A DNA stretch of 64,000 nucleotides from Klebsiella michiganensis (GCF_002925905.1 NZ_PRDB01000001.1:1-64000), one strand, 5' to 3'; numbered from the stretch's first letter, positions 9,296 through 18,061 are shown. Numbers and translations: made by a program. The notes: generated by a model not told the origin, from the sequence alone.

Positions 9296-10312
9296 ATGGC
9301 GAAAGCGGCGCGAGCAACCATTAGCGATGTGGCGAAAGCCGCAAAGACCGGCAAAACCAGCATTTCACGCTATCTGAACGGCGAGAAGCATCTGCTTTCC
9401 GACGATCTGCTGGGGCGCATTGAAAAAGCCATTGCCGAGCTCGACTATCGTCCCAGCCTGATGGCCCGCGGCCTGAAGCATGGCCGCACCCGGCTGATCG
9501 GCCTGATCATCGCCGATATCACCAACCCCTACTCCGTCAACGTGCTCAGCGGCATTGAAGCCGCCTGTCGCGAAAAAGGATTTACCCTGCTGGTATGTAA
9601 TACCAACAATGAGCTGGACCAGGAGCTGCACTATCTCGACCTGCTGCGCAGCTATCAGGTGGAGGGGATCGTGGTCAACGCGGTCGGGATGCGCGAGGAC
9701 GGCCTCAACCGCCTGCAGCAGTCGGCGCTGCCGATGGTGCTTATCGACCGCAAAATTCCGGAATTCGCCTGCGATGTCGTCGGCCTCGATAATACCCAGG
9801 CCGCCACCACCGCCACCGAACACCTGGTGGAAAAGGGCTTCGAAGCCCTGCTGTTCCTTAGCGAACCCCTCGGCTCGGTCAATACCCGCCGCGAGCGCCT
9901 GAGCGCGTTTCGCCAGACCCTCCTGCGCCATACCGGTATTGTCGCGGAAAACGCCGAAGTACCGTTGAACGATGGCGCGATGCTGGATAACGTCCTGCGT
10001 CACTTCCACTCCCACCATCGCGGCATGCGCAAGGCGGTGATTTCCGCCAACGGCGCGCTGACCCTGCAAGTGGCACGCTCCCTTAAACGCGTTGGCCTGA
10101 TTTGGGGCAGCGATATCGGCCTGCTGGGCTTCGATGAACTGGAGTGGGCCGAGCTGGCGGGCGTGGGGATCACCACGCTCAAACAGCCGACCTGGCAGAT
10201 TGGCTTCGCCGCCGTCGAGCAGGTGGTGCGTCGGATTGAAGGCAGCAACGACCCGGTCTGCGAACGGGTGTTTTCCGGCGAGCTGATCGTCAGAGGCTCC
10301 ACCTCCCGCTAA
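9296..10312 (+). CDS. LacI-family regulator of the 2-ketogluconate genes (PtxS/KguR type)
   Basis: A 338-residue LacI/GalR repressor. The N-terminal helix-turn-helix is TISDVAKAAKTGKTSISRYL (about 8-27), with the hinge helix near RPSLMARGLK. The sugar-binding periplasmic-protein-like core follows. The start at 9296 has AAAGGAAG upstream; an extension to 9269 lacks one. Position in front of kguEKT-ghrB matches the PtxS or KguR regulator of Pseudomonas 2-ketogluconate operons. In that family the effector is 2-ketogluconate and binding represses the operon. The operator candidate at 10361-10374 lies in the following gap. The effector here is inferred from context. Confidence 0.85.
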   Translation: MAKAARATISDVAKAAKTGKTSISRYLNGEKHLLSDDLLGRIEKAIAELDYRPSLMARGLKHGRTRLIGLIIADITNPYSVNVLSGIEAACREKGFTLLVCNTNNELDQELHYLDLLRSYQVEGIVVNAVGMREDGLNRLQQSALPMVLIDRKIPEFACDVVGLDNTQAATTATEHLVEKGFEALLFLSEPLGSVNTRRERLSAFRQTLLRHTGIVAENAEVPLNDGAMLDNVLRHFHSHHRGMRKAVISANGALTLQVARSLKRVGLIWGSDIGLLGFDELEWAELAGVGITTLKQPTWQIGFAAVEQVVRRIEGSNDPVCERVFSGELIVRGSTSR

Positions 10313-10360
10313 CGATCCTTCGTGATGGCGATCATAAATTAGACATCCTGGCCTTTGCTT

Positions 10361-10374
10361 TGGAACCGATACCA
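10361..10374 (+). promoter_or_regulatory. LacI-type operator before kguE
   Basis: TGGAACCGATACCA is an imperfect palindrome with a central CG, agreeing with its own reverse complement at 10 of 14 positions. This is the shape bound by LacI-family regulators such as PtxS and GntR. It lies 47 bp before the kguE start and would be the target of the upstream regulator. Confidence 0.5.
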
Positions 10375-10420
10375 TCTAGCGTAATAAACAACGCATCAGA
10401 TTATCGTCGGGAGTATTGGG

Positions 10421-11170
10421 ATGGCCAGAAAGATTATTGTCGTTACCGCCGCGTACGGGAATGACCATGTTAAAGCGCTGGGCGGGCAGTCCGCCGTCCT
10501 GCCATTTATCGCCGGCTCCGGCGCCGACGGCGTAGAGATCCGCCGGGAACTGTTCAGCGCGGATGAGCTGAACCACCTGCCGGAACTGGCCGCCGATATT
10601 GAGCGCCGCGGCCTGCTGGTTTGCTATTCCGCGCCGGAAGCCCTGTTTACCGCAGACGGCTCGCTCAACCCGCGCCTCGCCGACTTTTTGCAGGAAGCGC
10701 AAACCCTTAACGCGCTGTGGCTGAAGCTCTCGCTGGGCCGCTTTACCCACCAAAACGATCTGGACACCCTGCGCGATATCCTGCGCGAGAGCGGCATGGC
10801 GCTGGTGGTGGAAAACGATCAAACCGACTGCGGCCAGCTGGCGCCGATGCAGCGCTTCAAGGCCGCCTGTCGGGTTAACCAGCTGCCGATCACCCTCACC
10901 TTTGATATGGGCAACTGGCTGTGGGTTGGCGACTCGCCGGAAGAGGCCGCGCGCCACCTGGCGCCTGCCGTCAGCTATATTCATGTAAAGGCGGCTGAGC
11001 CGCACCATTCGCAGTTTCGCGCCGTGCCGCCGGATGAAGCGTCCGGGCGCTGGCTGGCGCTGCTCGACAATCTGCCCGCAGACGCCCCGCGCGGGATCGA
11101 ATTTCCGCTGACTGGCCATGACCTGACGGCCGTGACCCGCCGCTACGTCAACCTGTTACGCGAGGATTAA
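10421..11170 (+). CDS. kguE: KguE-like sugar phosphate isomerase/epimerase (TIM barrel)
   Basis: The 249-residue protein has the AP-endonuclease-2/xylose-isomerase-like barrel pattern: GADGVEIRRELF near 30, ALVVENDQTD near 128, ITLTFDMGNWLWVG near 155, SYIHVKAAEP near 187 and RGIEFPLTG near 227. These hold the acidic and histidine metal ligands expected of the fold. In Pseudomonas kguE is the first gene of the 2-ketogluconate operon, but its precise reaction is not settled. It starts after a GGGAG ribosome site and is followed by kguK after 3 bp, so it belongs to the same transcript. Confidence 0.82.
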   Translation: MARKIIVVTAAYGNDHVKALGGQSAVLPFIAGSGADGVEIRRELFSADELNHLPELAADIERRGLLVCYSAPEALFTADGSLNPRLADFLQEAQTLNALWLKLSLGRFTHQNDLDTLRDILRESGMALVVENDQTDCGQLAPMQRFKAACRVNQLPITLTFDMGNWLWVGDSPEEAARHLAPAVSYIHVKAAEPHHSQFRAVPPDEASGRWLALLDNLPADAPRGIEFPLTGHDLTAVTRRYVNLLRED

Positions 11171-11173
11171 GTT

Positions 11174-12112
11174 ATGCAAAAAGCGTTAGATGTCATCACG
11201 ATAGGCGAAGCCATGGCGATGTTTGTCGCCACCGAAACCGGCGAACTGGCTGAAGTAGAACATTTTATGAAGCGCGTGGCGGGCGCGGAACTGAACGTCG
11301 CGACCGGGCTGGCCCGCCTCGGCTTAAGCGTCGGCTGGGTAAGCCGCGTCGGCGCGGACAGCTTTGGCCGCTTCGTCCTCACGGCGCTGGCGAAAGAGGG
11401 GATCGACGCCCGCGGCGTGAGCACCGATGGCCGCTACGCTACCGGCTTTCAGCTGAAATCTAAAGTCGAAAATGGAACCGATCCCATCGTAGAATATTTT
11501 CGCAAAGGCTCTGCCGCCAGCCATCTGTCGCCGGATGATTTTAACGAATCATACTTCGCCAGCGCCCGTCACCTGCACTTAAGCGGCGTGGCCGCCGCGC
11601 TGTCGGAAAGCTCATACGCCCTGCTGGACCGCGCGGCGCGCACCATGAAAGCGCAGGGAAAAACGATTTCGTTCGACCCCAACCTGCGGCCCACGCTGTG
11701 GAAAAGCGAAGCCGAGATGGTCGAGAAGCTTAACCGCCTTGCGTTTCAGGCCGACTGGGTTCTGCCGGGGTTGAAAGAAGGCATGATTCTGACCGGCCAG
11801 CAAACGCCGGAAGCCATTGCGGACTTTTATCTCAGCCACGGCGTTCGCGCGGTCATCATAAAAACCGGCTCCGACGGCGCCTGGTATAAAACCGCCGACG
11901 GCGAACAGGGGGCCGTTGCGGCGATAAAAGTGGATAACGTCGTCGATACCGTTGGCGCCGGCGATGGCTTTGCCGTCGGGGTGATTAGCGCCCTGCTGGA
12001 AGGAAAACCGCTGCCGCAGGCGGTGAAACGCGGAAACAAAATCGGCTCACTGGCCATTCAGGTCCAGGGCGATAGCGAAGGCTTACCCACGCGTGAGGCG
12101 CTGGGCGAGTAA
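11174..12112 (+). CDS. kguK: 2-ketogluconate kinase (PfkB family)
   Basis: A 312-residue PfkB/ribokinase-type sugar kinase. The N-terminal family signature is NVATGLARLGLSVGWVSRVG (about 37-56). The C-terminal catalytic motif DTVGAGDGFAVG (about 257-268) carries the base Asp. It resembles 2-keto-3-deoxygluconate kinase. Placement between kguE and a gluconate-type transporter and before ghrB points to ATP-dependent phosphorylation of 2-ketogluconate to 2-keto-6-phosphogluconate. Activity on 2-keto-3-deoxygluconate cannot be excluded from sequence alone. Confidence 0.85.
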   Translation: MQKALDVITIGEAMAMFVATETGELAEVEHFMKRVAGAELNVATGLARLGLSVGWVSRVGADSFGRFVLTALAKEGIDARGVSTDGRYATGFQLKSKVENGTDPIVEYFRKGSAASHLSPDDFNESYFASARHLHLSGVAAALSESSYALLDRAARTMKAQGKTISFDPNLRPTLWKSEAEMVEKLNRLAFQADWVLPGLKEGMILTGQQTPEAIADFYLSHGVRAVIIKTGSDGAWYKTADGEQGAVAAIKVDNVVDTVGAGDGFAVGVISALLEGKPLPQAVKRGNKIGSLAIQVQGDSEGLPTREALGE

Positions 12113-12213
12113 GCAGATTCAGCACAACGTCAGGCCGTTCTGTACCCTACATGCAGCGCGGCGTAACGGATCTTTTCTATGATGAGCGTCACCTCACTCA
12201 CAGAGGCAAACCT

Positions 12214-13494
12214 ATGAATAGTTCGACGAATGCAACAAAACGCTGGTGGTACATCATGCCTATCGTGTTTATCACGTATAGCCTGGCATATCTCGACCGC
12301 GCTAACTTCAGCTTCGCTTCGGCGGCCGGTATTACTGAAGATCTGGGGATCACCAAAGGTATCTCCTCCCTGCTGGGGGCGCTGTTCTTCCTCGGCTACT
12401 TCTTCTTTCAGATCCCCGGCGCGATTTACGCCGAACGCCGCAGCGTACGCAAACTCATTTTTATCTGCCTGATCCTGTGGGGCGCCTGCGCCTCGCTGAC
12501 CGGGATGGTGCACAATATTCCCGCGCTGGCGGCGATTCGCTTTATTCTCGGCGTCGTCGAGGCCGCGGTCATGCCGGCGATGCTGATTTACATCAGCAAC
12601 TGGTTTACTAAATCTGAACGCTCTCGCGCCAATACCTTCCTGATCCTCGGCAACCCGGTGACGGTGCTGTGGATGTCGGTGGTGTCCGGTTACCTGATTC
12701 AGGCCTTCGGCTGGCGGGAAATGTTTATTATCGAAGGCGTTCCGGCGGTGATTTGGGCCTTCTGCTGGTGGGTGCTGGTAAAAGACAAACCTTCGCAGGT
12801 CAACTGGCTGGCGGAAAGCGAAAAAGCCGCGTTGCAGGAGCAGCTGGAGCGTGAACAGCAGGGAATCAAACCGGTGCGCAACTACGGCGAAGCCTTCCGC
12901 TCGCGCAACGTTGTCCTGCTGTGCATGCAGTATTTCGCCTGGAGCATCGGGGTTTATGGTTTCGTTCTGTGGCTGCCGTCAATTATCCGCAGCGGCGGCG
13001 AGAATATGGGCATGGTCGAGGTCGGCTGGCTCTCATCCGTCCCCTATCTGGCGGCGACCATCGCGATGATCGTGGTCTCCTGGGCCTCCGATAAAATGCA
13101 GAACCGCAAGCTGTTTGTCTGGCCGCTGCTGCTGATTGCCGCCTTCGCCTTTATTGGTTCCTGGGCCGTTGGCGCCAACCATTTCTGGGTCTCTTATACC
13201 CTGCTGGTGATTGCCGGCGCGGCGATGTACGCCCCCTACGGACCGTTCTTCGCCATCATTCCTGAGATGCTGCCGCGCAACGTCGCCGGAGGCGCCATGG
13301 CCCTGATTAACAGCATGGGCGCGCTGGGTTCGTTCTTCGGCTCATGGTTTGTCGGTTACCTGAACGGCACCACCGGCAGCCCCGCAGCCTCGTACATTTT
13401 CATGGGAGTGGCGCTTTTCGTCTCGGTATGGCTTACTTTGATTGTTAAGCCTGCTAATAATCAAAAACTTCCGCTCGGCGCACGTCACGCCTGA
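12214..13494 (+). CDS. kguT: 2-ketogluconate MFS transporter (KguT, ACS family)
   Basis: A 426-residue, 12-segment anion:cation symporter-family transporter. The first helix ends in AYLDRANFSFASAAG, the classic sugar-acid transporter signature of this family (as in GudP, GarP and ExuT). The helix 4 region RFILGVVEAAVMPAMLIYISNWF is also typical. The start at 12214 has AGAGGC upstream; the frame is open further up to 12151. A 101-bp gap separates it from kguK. Uptake of 2-ketogluconate by proton symport is inferred from the operon context. Confidence 0.85.
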   Translation: MNSSTNATKRWWYIMPIVFITYSLAYLDRANFSFASAAGITEDLGITKGISSLLGALFFLGYFFFQIPGAIYAERRSVRKLIFICLILWGACASLTGMVHNIPALAAIRFILGVVEAAVMPAMLIYISNWFTKSERSRANTFLILGNPVTVLWMSVVSGYLIQAFGWREMFIIEGVPAVIWAFCWWVLVKDKPSQVNWLAESEKAALQEQLEREQQGIKPVRNYGEAFRSRNVVLLCMQYFAWSIGVYGFVLWLPSIIRSGGENMGMVEVGWLSSVPYLAATIAMIVVSWASDKMQNRKLFVWPLLLIAAFAFIGSWAVGANHFWVSYTLLVIAGAAMYAPYGPFFAIIPEMLPRNVAGGAMALINSMGALGSFFGSWFVGYLNGTTGSPAASYIFMGVALFVSVWLTLIVKPANNQKLPLGARHA

Positions 13495-13518
13495 AACCTT
13501 AACGCAACGGAGAACCGC

Positions 13519-14490
13519 ATGAAGCCGTCAGTCATTCTCTACAAAACGCTTCCCGACGACCTGCAACAGCGTCTGGAACAACACTTTACCGTCACCCAGG
13601 TGAAAAACCTGCGTCCGGAGACCGTTTCACAGCACGCCGACGCGTTCGCTGAAGCGGTAGGTCTGCTGGGTTCCAGCGAAAAAGTCGATACCGCGTTACT
13701 GGAGAAAATGCCCAAGCTTCGTGCGACCTCGACCATCTCCGTCGGCTATGACAACTTCGACGTCGATGCGCTGAATGCGCGTAAAGTGCTGCTGATGCAC
13801 ACCCCGACGGTACTGACCGAGACCGTCGCCGATACCGTGATGGCGCTGGTATTGAGCACCGCGCGTCGGGTGGTTGAGGTGGCTAACCGCGTGAAGGCCG
13901 GCGAGTGGACCAAAAGCATCGGTCCGGACTGGTTTGGCAACGATGTGCACCATAAAACCCTCGGTATCGTCGGTATGGGGCGTATCGGGATGGCGCTTGC
14001 CCAGCGCGCCCACGCGGGCTTTGGTATGCCGATCCTCTACAACGCCCGCCGCCAGCACCCTCAGGCAGAGGAGCGCTTTAACGCCCGCTACTGCGATCTC
14101 GATACCCTGCTGGAGGAAGCGGATTTTGTCTGTCTGATCCTGCCGCTGACCGATGAGACTCATCATCTGTTCGGCAAAGCGCAGTTTGCCAAAATGAAGC
14201 CCTCGGCCATCTTTATTAACGCCGGGCGCGGCCCGGTGGTGGATGAGAAAGCGCTGATTGCCGCACTGCAGGAAGGTGAAATTCATGCCGCCGGCCTCGA
14301 CGTTTTCGAACAAGAGCCGCTGGCGAAAGACTCCCCGCTGCTGAATATGCCAAACGTGGTCGCCGTGCCGCATATTGGCTCGGCCACGCATGAAACCCGC
14401 TATAACATGGCGGCCTGCGCGGTGGATAATCTGATTGATGCCCTGAACGGCAACGTTGAGAAGAACTGCGTGAATCCGCAGGTGAAGTGA
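13519..14490 (+). CDS. ghrB: Glyoxylate/hydroxypyruvate/2-ketogluconate reductase GhrB
   Basis: The 323-residue D-2-hydroxyacid dehydrogenase is very close to E. coli GhrB (YiaE). It has the NAD(P) Rossmann motif [16 protein letters not shown] (about 149-164), the catalytic Arg in [11 protein letters not shown] (about 234-244), and the Glu and His pair in EQEPL and [11 protein letters not shown]. It reduces glyoxylate, hydroxypyruvate and 2-keto-D-gluconate with NADPH. In E. coli it stands alone. Here it closes the kgu cluster 24 bp after kguT, the place of kguD (2-keto-6-phosphogluconate reductase) in Pseudomonas, so its main job here may be the phosphorylated substrate. Confidence 0.94.
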   Translation: MKPSVILYKTLPDDLQQRLEQHFTVTQVKNLRPETVSQHADAFAEAVGLLGSSEKVDTALLEKMPKLRATSTISVGYDNFDVDALNARKVLLMHTPTVLTETVADTVMALVLSTARRVVEVANRVKAGEWTKSIGPDWFGNDVHHKTLGIVGMGRIGMALAQRAHAGFGMPILYNARRQHPQAEERFNARYCDLDTLLEEADFVCLILPLTDETHHLFGKAQFAKMKPSAIFINAGRGPVVDEKALIAALQEGEIHAAGLDVFEQEPLAKDSPLLNMPNVVAVPHIGSATHETRYNMAACAVDNLIDALNGNVEKNCVNPQVK

Positions 14491-14493
14491 GAA

Positions 14494-14535
14494 GTGAAAA
14501 AAGAAAACCCGGGCTAAGGTGAAGCCTTGCCCGGG
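14494..14535 (-). terminator. Terminator of yiaF
   Basis: CCCGGGCTAAGG (14508-14519) pairs with CCTTGCCCGGG (14525-14535) with one bulged base. On the minus strand the stem is followed by TTTTCTTTTTT, so it ends yiaF. There is no T-run in the ghrB direction. Confidence 0.75.
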
Positions 14536-14547
14536 CTGTCAGAGCCG

Positions 14548-15258
14548 TTAACGCGTCGCGTTAACTGCCGCGGTCCACGCCTGATTAAAGGCCTGGTGCT
14601 GAGCGGCCAGCGGCCCAATCAGCGTATTGTACTGACTGGCCTGCTGCGAAGTCGGGAACTGAATACCGTTTGCCACAAAGCTGACCTGGGTTTCTTGCTG
14701 AGCGATAAAATCACCCACCTGCACCAGCTGTTGGGTAAATACCTGCGCTGCCGGAATTAACGGCTGTAGCGCATTCGCCGGCGCCGTCACGACTTTGTTA
14801 TAGACCTGGTCGAAGACCGGCTTGAGATCGTCGCCCTGTTTCAGCGCGCCGTGGGCGGCATCCGCCTGTATTTTTGCGTTCTCCAGCTGCTGGCTCAGTA
14901 CGCCCAAAGCGCCGTTTGCCTGACGCAGCGGTTCGCGCTGGGTAACATAATCCTGCGGTACGCGGATCGCGTTCACGCTATCAACCACCGGACGCAAACC
15001 CGCATCCATCGCCTGGCTTACCTGCTGTGAATAGCCGTAAATCACCGCGTAATCGGAAACGAAAGGCCCGAACTGTTTTTTCTGATCGGCGGTCAGCGTC
15101 GGCAGACGTTCGCCGCTACGCATTGCCGTATTTTGCAGGAAGTCGATAAACGCTTTGCGCTGATCGCCTTCTTTATCAAAACACCCACTCAGGCTAACCA
15201 CCATTAACAGGGCCGCAATAGCCGCAAACCAGCGAGAGCAGGACTTTCCTGTCGCCAT
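14548..15258 (-). CDS. yiaF: DUF3053 lipoprotein YiaF
   Basis: A 236-residue predicted lipoprotein with signal peptide and lipobox SLSGC (Cys26). The mature part is mostly helical and glutamine-rich, with no catalytic motif. The start MATGKSCSRW gives exactly the E. coli length; the frame is open 14 codons further upstream but without support. The function is unknown. E. coli has yiaF directly after ghrB, as here, but convergent. Confidence 0.92.
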   Translation of the reverse strand: MATGKSCSRWFAAIAALLMVVSLSGCFDKEGDQRKAFIDFLQNTAMRSGERLPTLTADQKKQFGPFVSDYAVIYGYSQQVSQAMDAGLRPVVDSVNAIRVPQDYVTQREPLRQANGALGVLSQQLENAKIQADAAHGALKQGDDLKPVFDQVYNKVVTAPANALQPLIPAAQVFTQQLVQVGDFIAQQETQVSFVANGIQFPTSQQASQYNTLIGPLAAQHQAFNQAWTAAVNATR

Positions 15259-15525
15259 TTTTTTACTCCTTTCAGCCAAAAAAAGCGCAAACAGACACAC
15301 ACGTGCCAGACGCTGACAAGGATAGTCCAGGTCGGCCTTGCAGGATACCTTTTCCTGACAATCTTCCTCCCTGAAAGCCGGTTTTTTAGCGTTTTAGCGA
15401 CCAGTCGCGTCGGCTGTTAAGTCCATCACAATTACCGCTATCATCCGGCATTCGGCTGAAACGCTTAACAAATTGATTTTGTTATTATTAATCTATTCTC
15501 TCTTCTGCACGGGTCGCAAAGTGGA

Positions 15526-15624
15526 CGATAATCGCACGCTTCCCTTTTCGCCTGCATTGCCTGAACCGCCGTTCGATGATTTTATTAAATGAGCGATTAA
15601 CGGCTTTTTGTTCGATAATCGCAC
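15526..15624 (+). promoter_or_regulatory. PcaR/PcaU-type operator boxes before pcaK
   Basis: GTTCGATAATCGCAC at 15610-15624 is, base for base, the 15-bp box described for the IclR-family regulators PcaR and PcaU of beta-ketoadipate pathway genes. A second copy, GGACGATAATCGCAC, lies at 15523-15537 (13 of 15), and a partial one, GTTCGATGAT, at 15571-15580. All lie in the 441-bp gap between yiaF and the aromatic-acid transporter, 76 to 177 bp before its start. No other gene was seen in this gap. Confidence 0.75.
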
Positions 15625-15699
15625 AAACAACATCAACGACCGCGAGGGAGATAACAATAATCTATCTCTGTCCCCCGCTCTGCCTGCCAGGAATGCCGC

Positions 15700-17058
15700 A
15701 TGAAGAAAACAACCATCGATATTCAGGCTTTTATCAATGAACATCCCTTCACGAAATACCAGTGGATGATTCTGGCCTTATGTTTTATCACCGTCGCGAT
15801 GGACGGATTCGATACCGCGATAATCGGCTTTATCGCCTCTGACCTGGTGCAGGAATGGGGCGTCGAAAAATCGGCGTTAGGCCCGGTTATGAGCGCCGCC
15901 TTAGTCGGGCTCGCGGTCGGTGCGCTGACCGCCGGACCGCTCGCCGACCGCGTTGGGCGGAAAAAAGTTCTGATTATGTCCATCGTGGTTTTCGGTGGCT
16001 TCAGCCTGCTGACCGCCTTTGCTACCAGCCTTACCCAGCTGACGCTGCTGCGTTTTCTTACCGGCCTTGGGCTGGGCGCCGCCATGCCGAACGCCGCGAC
16101 GCTGATGAGCGAATACGCCCCAGAGCGGCGTAGGGCGCTGATGGTTAACCTGATGTTCGTCGGCTTTCCGATGGGCTCCTCGCTGGGCGGCTTCCTCTCC
16201 GCCTGGATGATCCCCCATTACGGCTGGCAAAGCGTGCTGGTGCTTGGCGGCGTGATGCCGCTGCTGCTGGCGGTAGTGCTGATCTTTCTTCTGCCGGAAT
16301 CCGCGCGCTATATGGTGGTCAAACGCCAGCCTGCCCAGCGTATCGCCGCGATCCTGCGCCGCATCGCGCCTGTTCCCGAGCAGGCGGAATTTGAACTACG
16401 CGAAGCGGGCCAGGTAAAGGAGAAATCGTCCATCGGCGTGATTTTCTCACCGCGCTACGCCGTCGGCACCGTCATGCTGTGCCTGACCTACTTTATGGGC
16501 CTGCTGATCTTCTATTTGCTGACCAGCTGGCTGCCGCTGCTCATCCGCGAAACCGGCGCGACGATGAGCCAGGCCTCTATTATCACCGCGCTGTTCCCGC
16601 TGGGTGGCGGGATTGGTGTGCTTATCCTCGGCGCGCTGATGGATAAGCTCAACCCAAACAAAGTGGTGGCCGTGGGCTGGCTGCTGACCGGCGTGTTCGT
16701 TTGTCTGGTTGGTTTCTCGACCCATAACCTGCTGCTGATGGGGATAATGGTATTTATCGCCGGCAGCATTATGAACGGCGCGCAATCATCAATGCCTGCG
16801 CTGGCCGCCGGTTTCTATCCCACCCAGGGACGCGCGACCGGCGTGGCCTGGATGTTAGGGATTGGTCGATTTGGTGGCATTCTCGGCGCCTTTAGCGGTG
16901 CGTTCCTGATGCAGGCCCAGCTCTCTTTCGAAACAATTTTCTCCTTGCTGGCAATCCCGGCCTTCCTGTCGGCCACCGCGCTGCTGGTCAAATATAAGCT
17001 TGGCCAACGGCAACCTCCGGCGGCCCAGGGTGAAGTGGAGAAGCTCCAAAAGGCGTAA
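15700..17058 (+). CDS. pcaK: Aromatic acid:H+ symporter (PcaK-like, AAHS family)
   Basis: A 452-residue major facilitator of the aromatic acid symporter family. Typical marks are MDGFDTAIIGFIA in helix 1, GPLADRVGRKKVL in the loop between helices 2 and 3, and RFLTGLGLGAAMPNAATLMSEYAP around helix 4. PcaK transports 4-hydroxybenzoate and protocatechuate into the cell. The PcaR-type boxes upstream support this substrate class over MhpT-like alternatives. No degradation gene is next to it, so its enzymes must be elsewhere on the chromosome. A GC-rich terminator follows at 17065-17090. Confidence 0.82.
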   Translation: MKKTTIDIQAFINEHPFTKYQWMILALCFITVAMDGFDTAIIGFIASDLVQEWGVEKSALGPVMSAALVGLAVGALTAGPLADRVGRKKVLIMSIVVFGGFSLLTAFATSLTQLTLLRFLTGLGLGAAMPNAATLMSEYAPERRRALMVNLMFVGFPMGSSLGGFLSAWMIPHYGWQSVLVLGGVMPLLLAVVLIFLLPESARYMVVKRQPAQRIAAILRRIAPVPEQAEFELREAGQVKEKSSIGVIFSPRYAVGTVMLCLTYFMGLLIFYLLTSWLPLLIRETGATMSQASIITALFPLGGGIGVLILGALMDKLNPNKVVAVGWLLTGVFVCLVGFSTHNLLLMGIMVFIAGSIMNGAQSSMPALAAGFYPTQGRATGVAWMLGIGRFGGILGAFSGAFLMQAQLSFETIFSLLAIPAFLSATALLVKYKLGQRQPPAAQGEVEKLQKA

Positions 17059-17064
17059 CTCACC

Positions 17065-17090
17065 GGCCAGCGGGCGCGCGCTGGCCTTTT
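17065..17090 (+). terminator. Terminator of pcaK
   Basis: GGCCAGCG pairs with CGCTGGCC around a six-base loop and is followed by TTTT, immediately downstream of the transporter stop. Confidence 0.75.
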
Positions 17091-17294
17091 CCGCTTTTCT
17101 TCTTATCTGTTTACAATAATTTGCTTATCGGCTCTCTCTATTACTTTTCAGCATGTTATATCGCCCGACGCGGCGCGAAAGAACCTCGGGTGATAAATAA
17201 TTACCAGGGTAAGCATTCCTGGCCTTTTTTTCCGACTATTCTTAAGAGGCTCTACATAATTCACCCTCCGCCGTATGAAAGAGAGGAGTTCTCA

Positions 17295-17588
17295 ATGGAA
17301 TATAAAGATCCTGCATTTGAACTGCTGAGCAACCTTGAACAAATTATTTTTAAAGATCAGGCTCAGGCGGCCTCGCTGACGCGTAAGCCCGCCGCATGCA
17401 TTGAATTTGACCAGCTACGCAAAGGTACCGGGCTGAAAATAGATGATTTTGCCAACGCCATGGGCGTCAGCGTAGCAATGGTACAAGAGTGGGAATCGAG
17501 ACGCGTAAGGCCTTCTCCCACAGAGCTTAAGCTGATGCGCCTGATCCAGGCGAATCCGCAGCTTTCAAGACAGCTTATTGATTCATAA
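17295..17588 (+). CDS. yiaG: XRE-family HTH regulator YiaG
   Basis: A 97-residue protein whose C-terminal half (about 35-85) is a helix-turn-helix of the antitoxin/XRE class: RKGTGLKIDDFANAMGVSVAMVQEWESRRV. The start at 17295 has AGAGGAG upstream and fits the 96-residue E. coli YiaG; the frame extends to 17121 without a ribosome site. No toxin partner lies beside it. Targets are unknown. It sits before cspA as in E. coli, and a terminator at 17615-17637 separates them. Confidence 0.92.
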   Translation: MEYKDPAFELLSNLEQIIFKDQAQAASLTRKPAACIEFDQLRKGTGLKIDDFANAMGVSVAMVQEWESRRVRPSPTELKLMRLIQANPQLSRQLIDS

Positions 17589-17614
17589 TTTTAGCGTTTA
17601 TGGGTTTCGGCTAG

Positions 17615-17637
17615 CGGTCCTGCCAAAGGACCGTTTT
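17615..17637 (+). terminator. Terminator of yiaG
   Basis: CGGTCCT pairs with AGGACCG around GCCAA, followed by TTTTC. Confidence 0.75.
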
Positions 17638-17691
17638 CATGCCAACGAAAAAAAAGTTTGCTATCACAACGTGAACATGCGTTAATGCTCG

Positions 17692-17848
17692 CAGGTTTGA
17701 AGTAAAGACCACAGAGCATTCGAATAGAGCAGTCCTTCAAAGGTTATCCGTTGATACCCCGGTAGTGAACTTTCCCTTTATCGCTTTAAATCTGTAGTCC
17801 AGACCGTAACGCCGCAAGGCTCATTTATTTTTTTAAAGGTAATTCACT
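17692..17848 (+). promoter_or_regulatory. cspA cold-shock 5' leader with cold box
   Basis: The ~157-nt segment before cspA corresponds to the long, temperature-sensing 5' untranslated region of the E. coli gene. The beginning GGTTTGAAGTAAAGACCA matches the cold-box region, and the middle segment TTCAAAGGTTATCCGTTGATACCCC and the ribosome site TAAAGGTAAT are recognisable. Such leaders refold at low temperature to expose the start codon. The transcription start is estimated by analogy. Confidence 0.75.
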
Positions 17849-18061
17849 ATGTCCGGTAAAATGACTGGTATCGTAAAATGGTTCAACGCTGACAAAGGCT
17901 TTGGCTTCATCACTCCTGACGATGGTTCTAAAGACGTGTTCGTACACTTCTCTGCTATCCAGAACGAAGGCTACAAATCTCTGGACGAAGGTCAGAAAGT
18001 TTCCTTCACCATCGAAAGCGGCGCTAAAGGCCCGGCAGCTGGCAACGTAACCAGCCTGTAA
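17849..18061 (+). CDS. cspA: Major cold shock protein CspA
   Basis: A 70-residue single cold-shock domain. The RNA-binding motifs RNP1 (KGFGFI, 16-21) and RNP2 (VFVHF, 30-34) are intact. CspA binds single-stranded nucleic acid and melts RNA secondary structure after a temperature drop. Codon use is strongly biased to highly expressed codons, unlike the neighbours. Two terminators follow. Confidence 0.97.
   Translation: MSGKMTGIVKWFNADKGFGFITPDDGSKDVFVHFSAIQNEGYKSLDEGQKVSFTIESGAKGPAAGNVTSL

Noticed and set aside
14508-14535. Terminator of ghrB on the plus strand
   Set aside because: The stem is strong, but the T-run lies only on the minus-strand side, which fits yiaF.
17121-17294. N-terminal extension of YiaG
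   Set aside because: The extension has no ribosome site and covers the promoter region; 17295 has AGAGGAG and the correct length.
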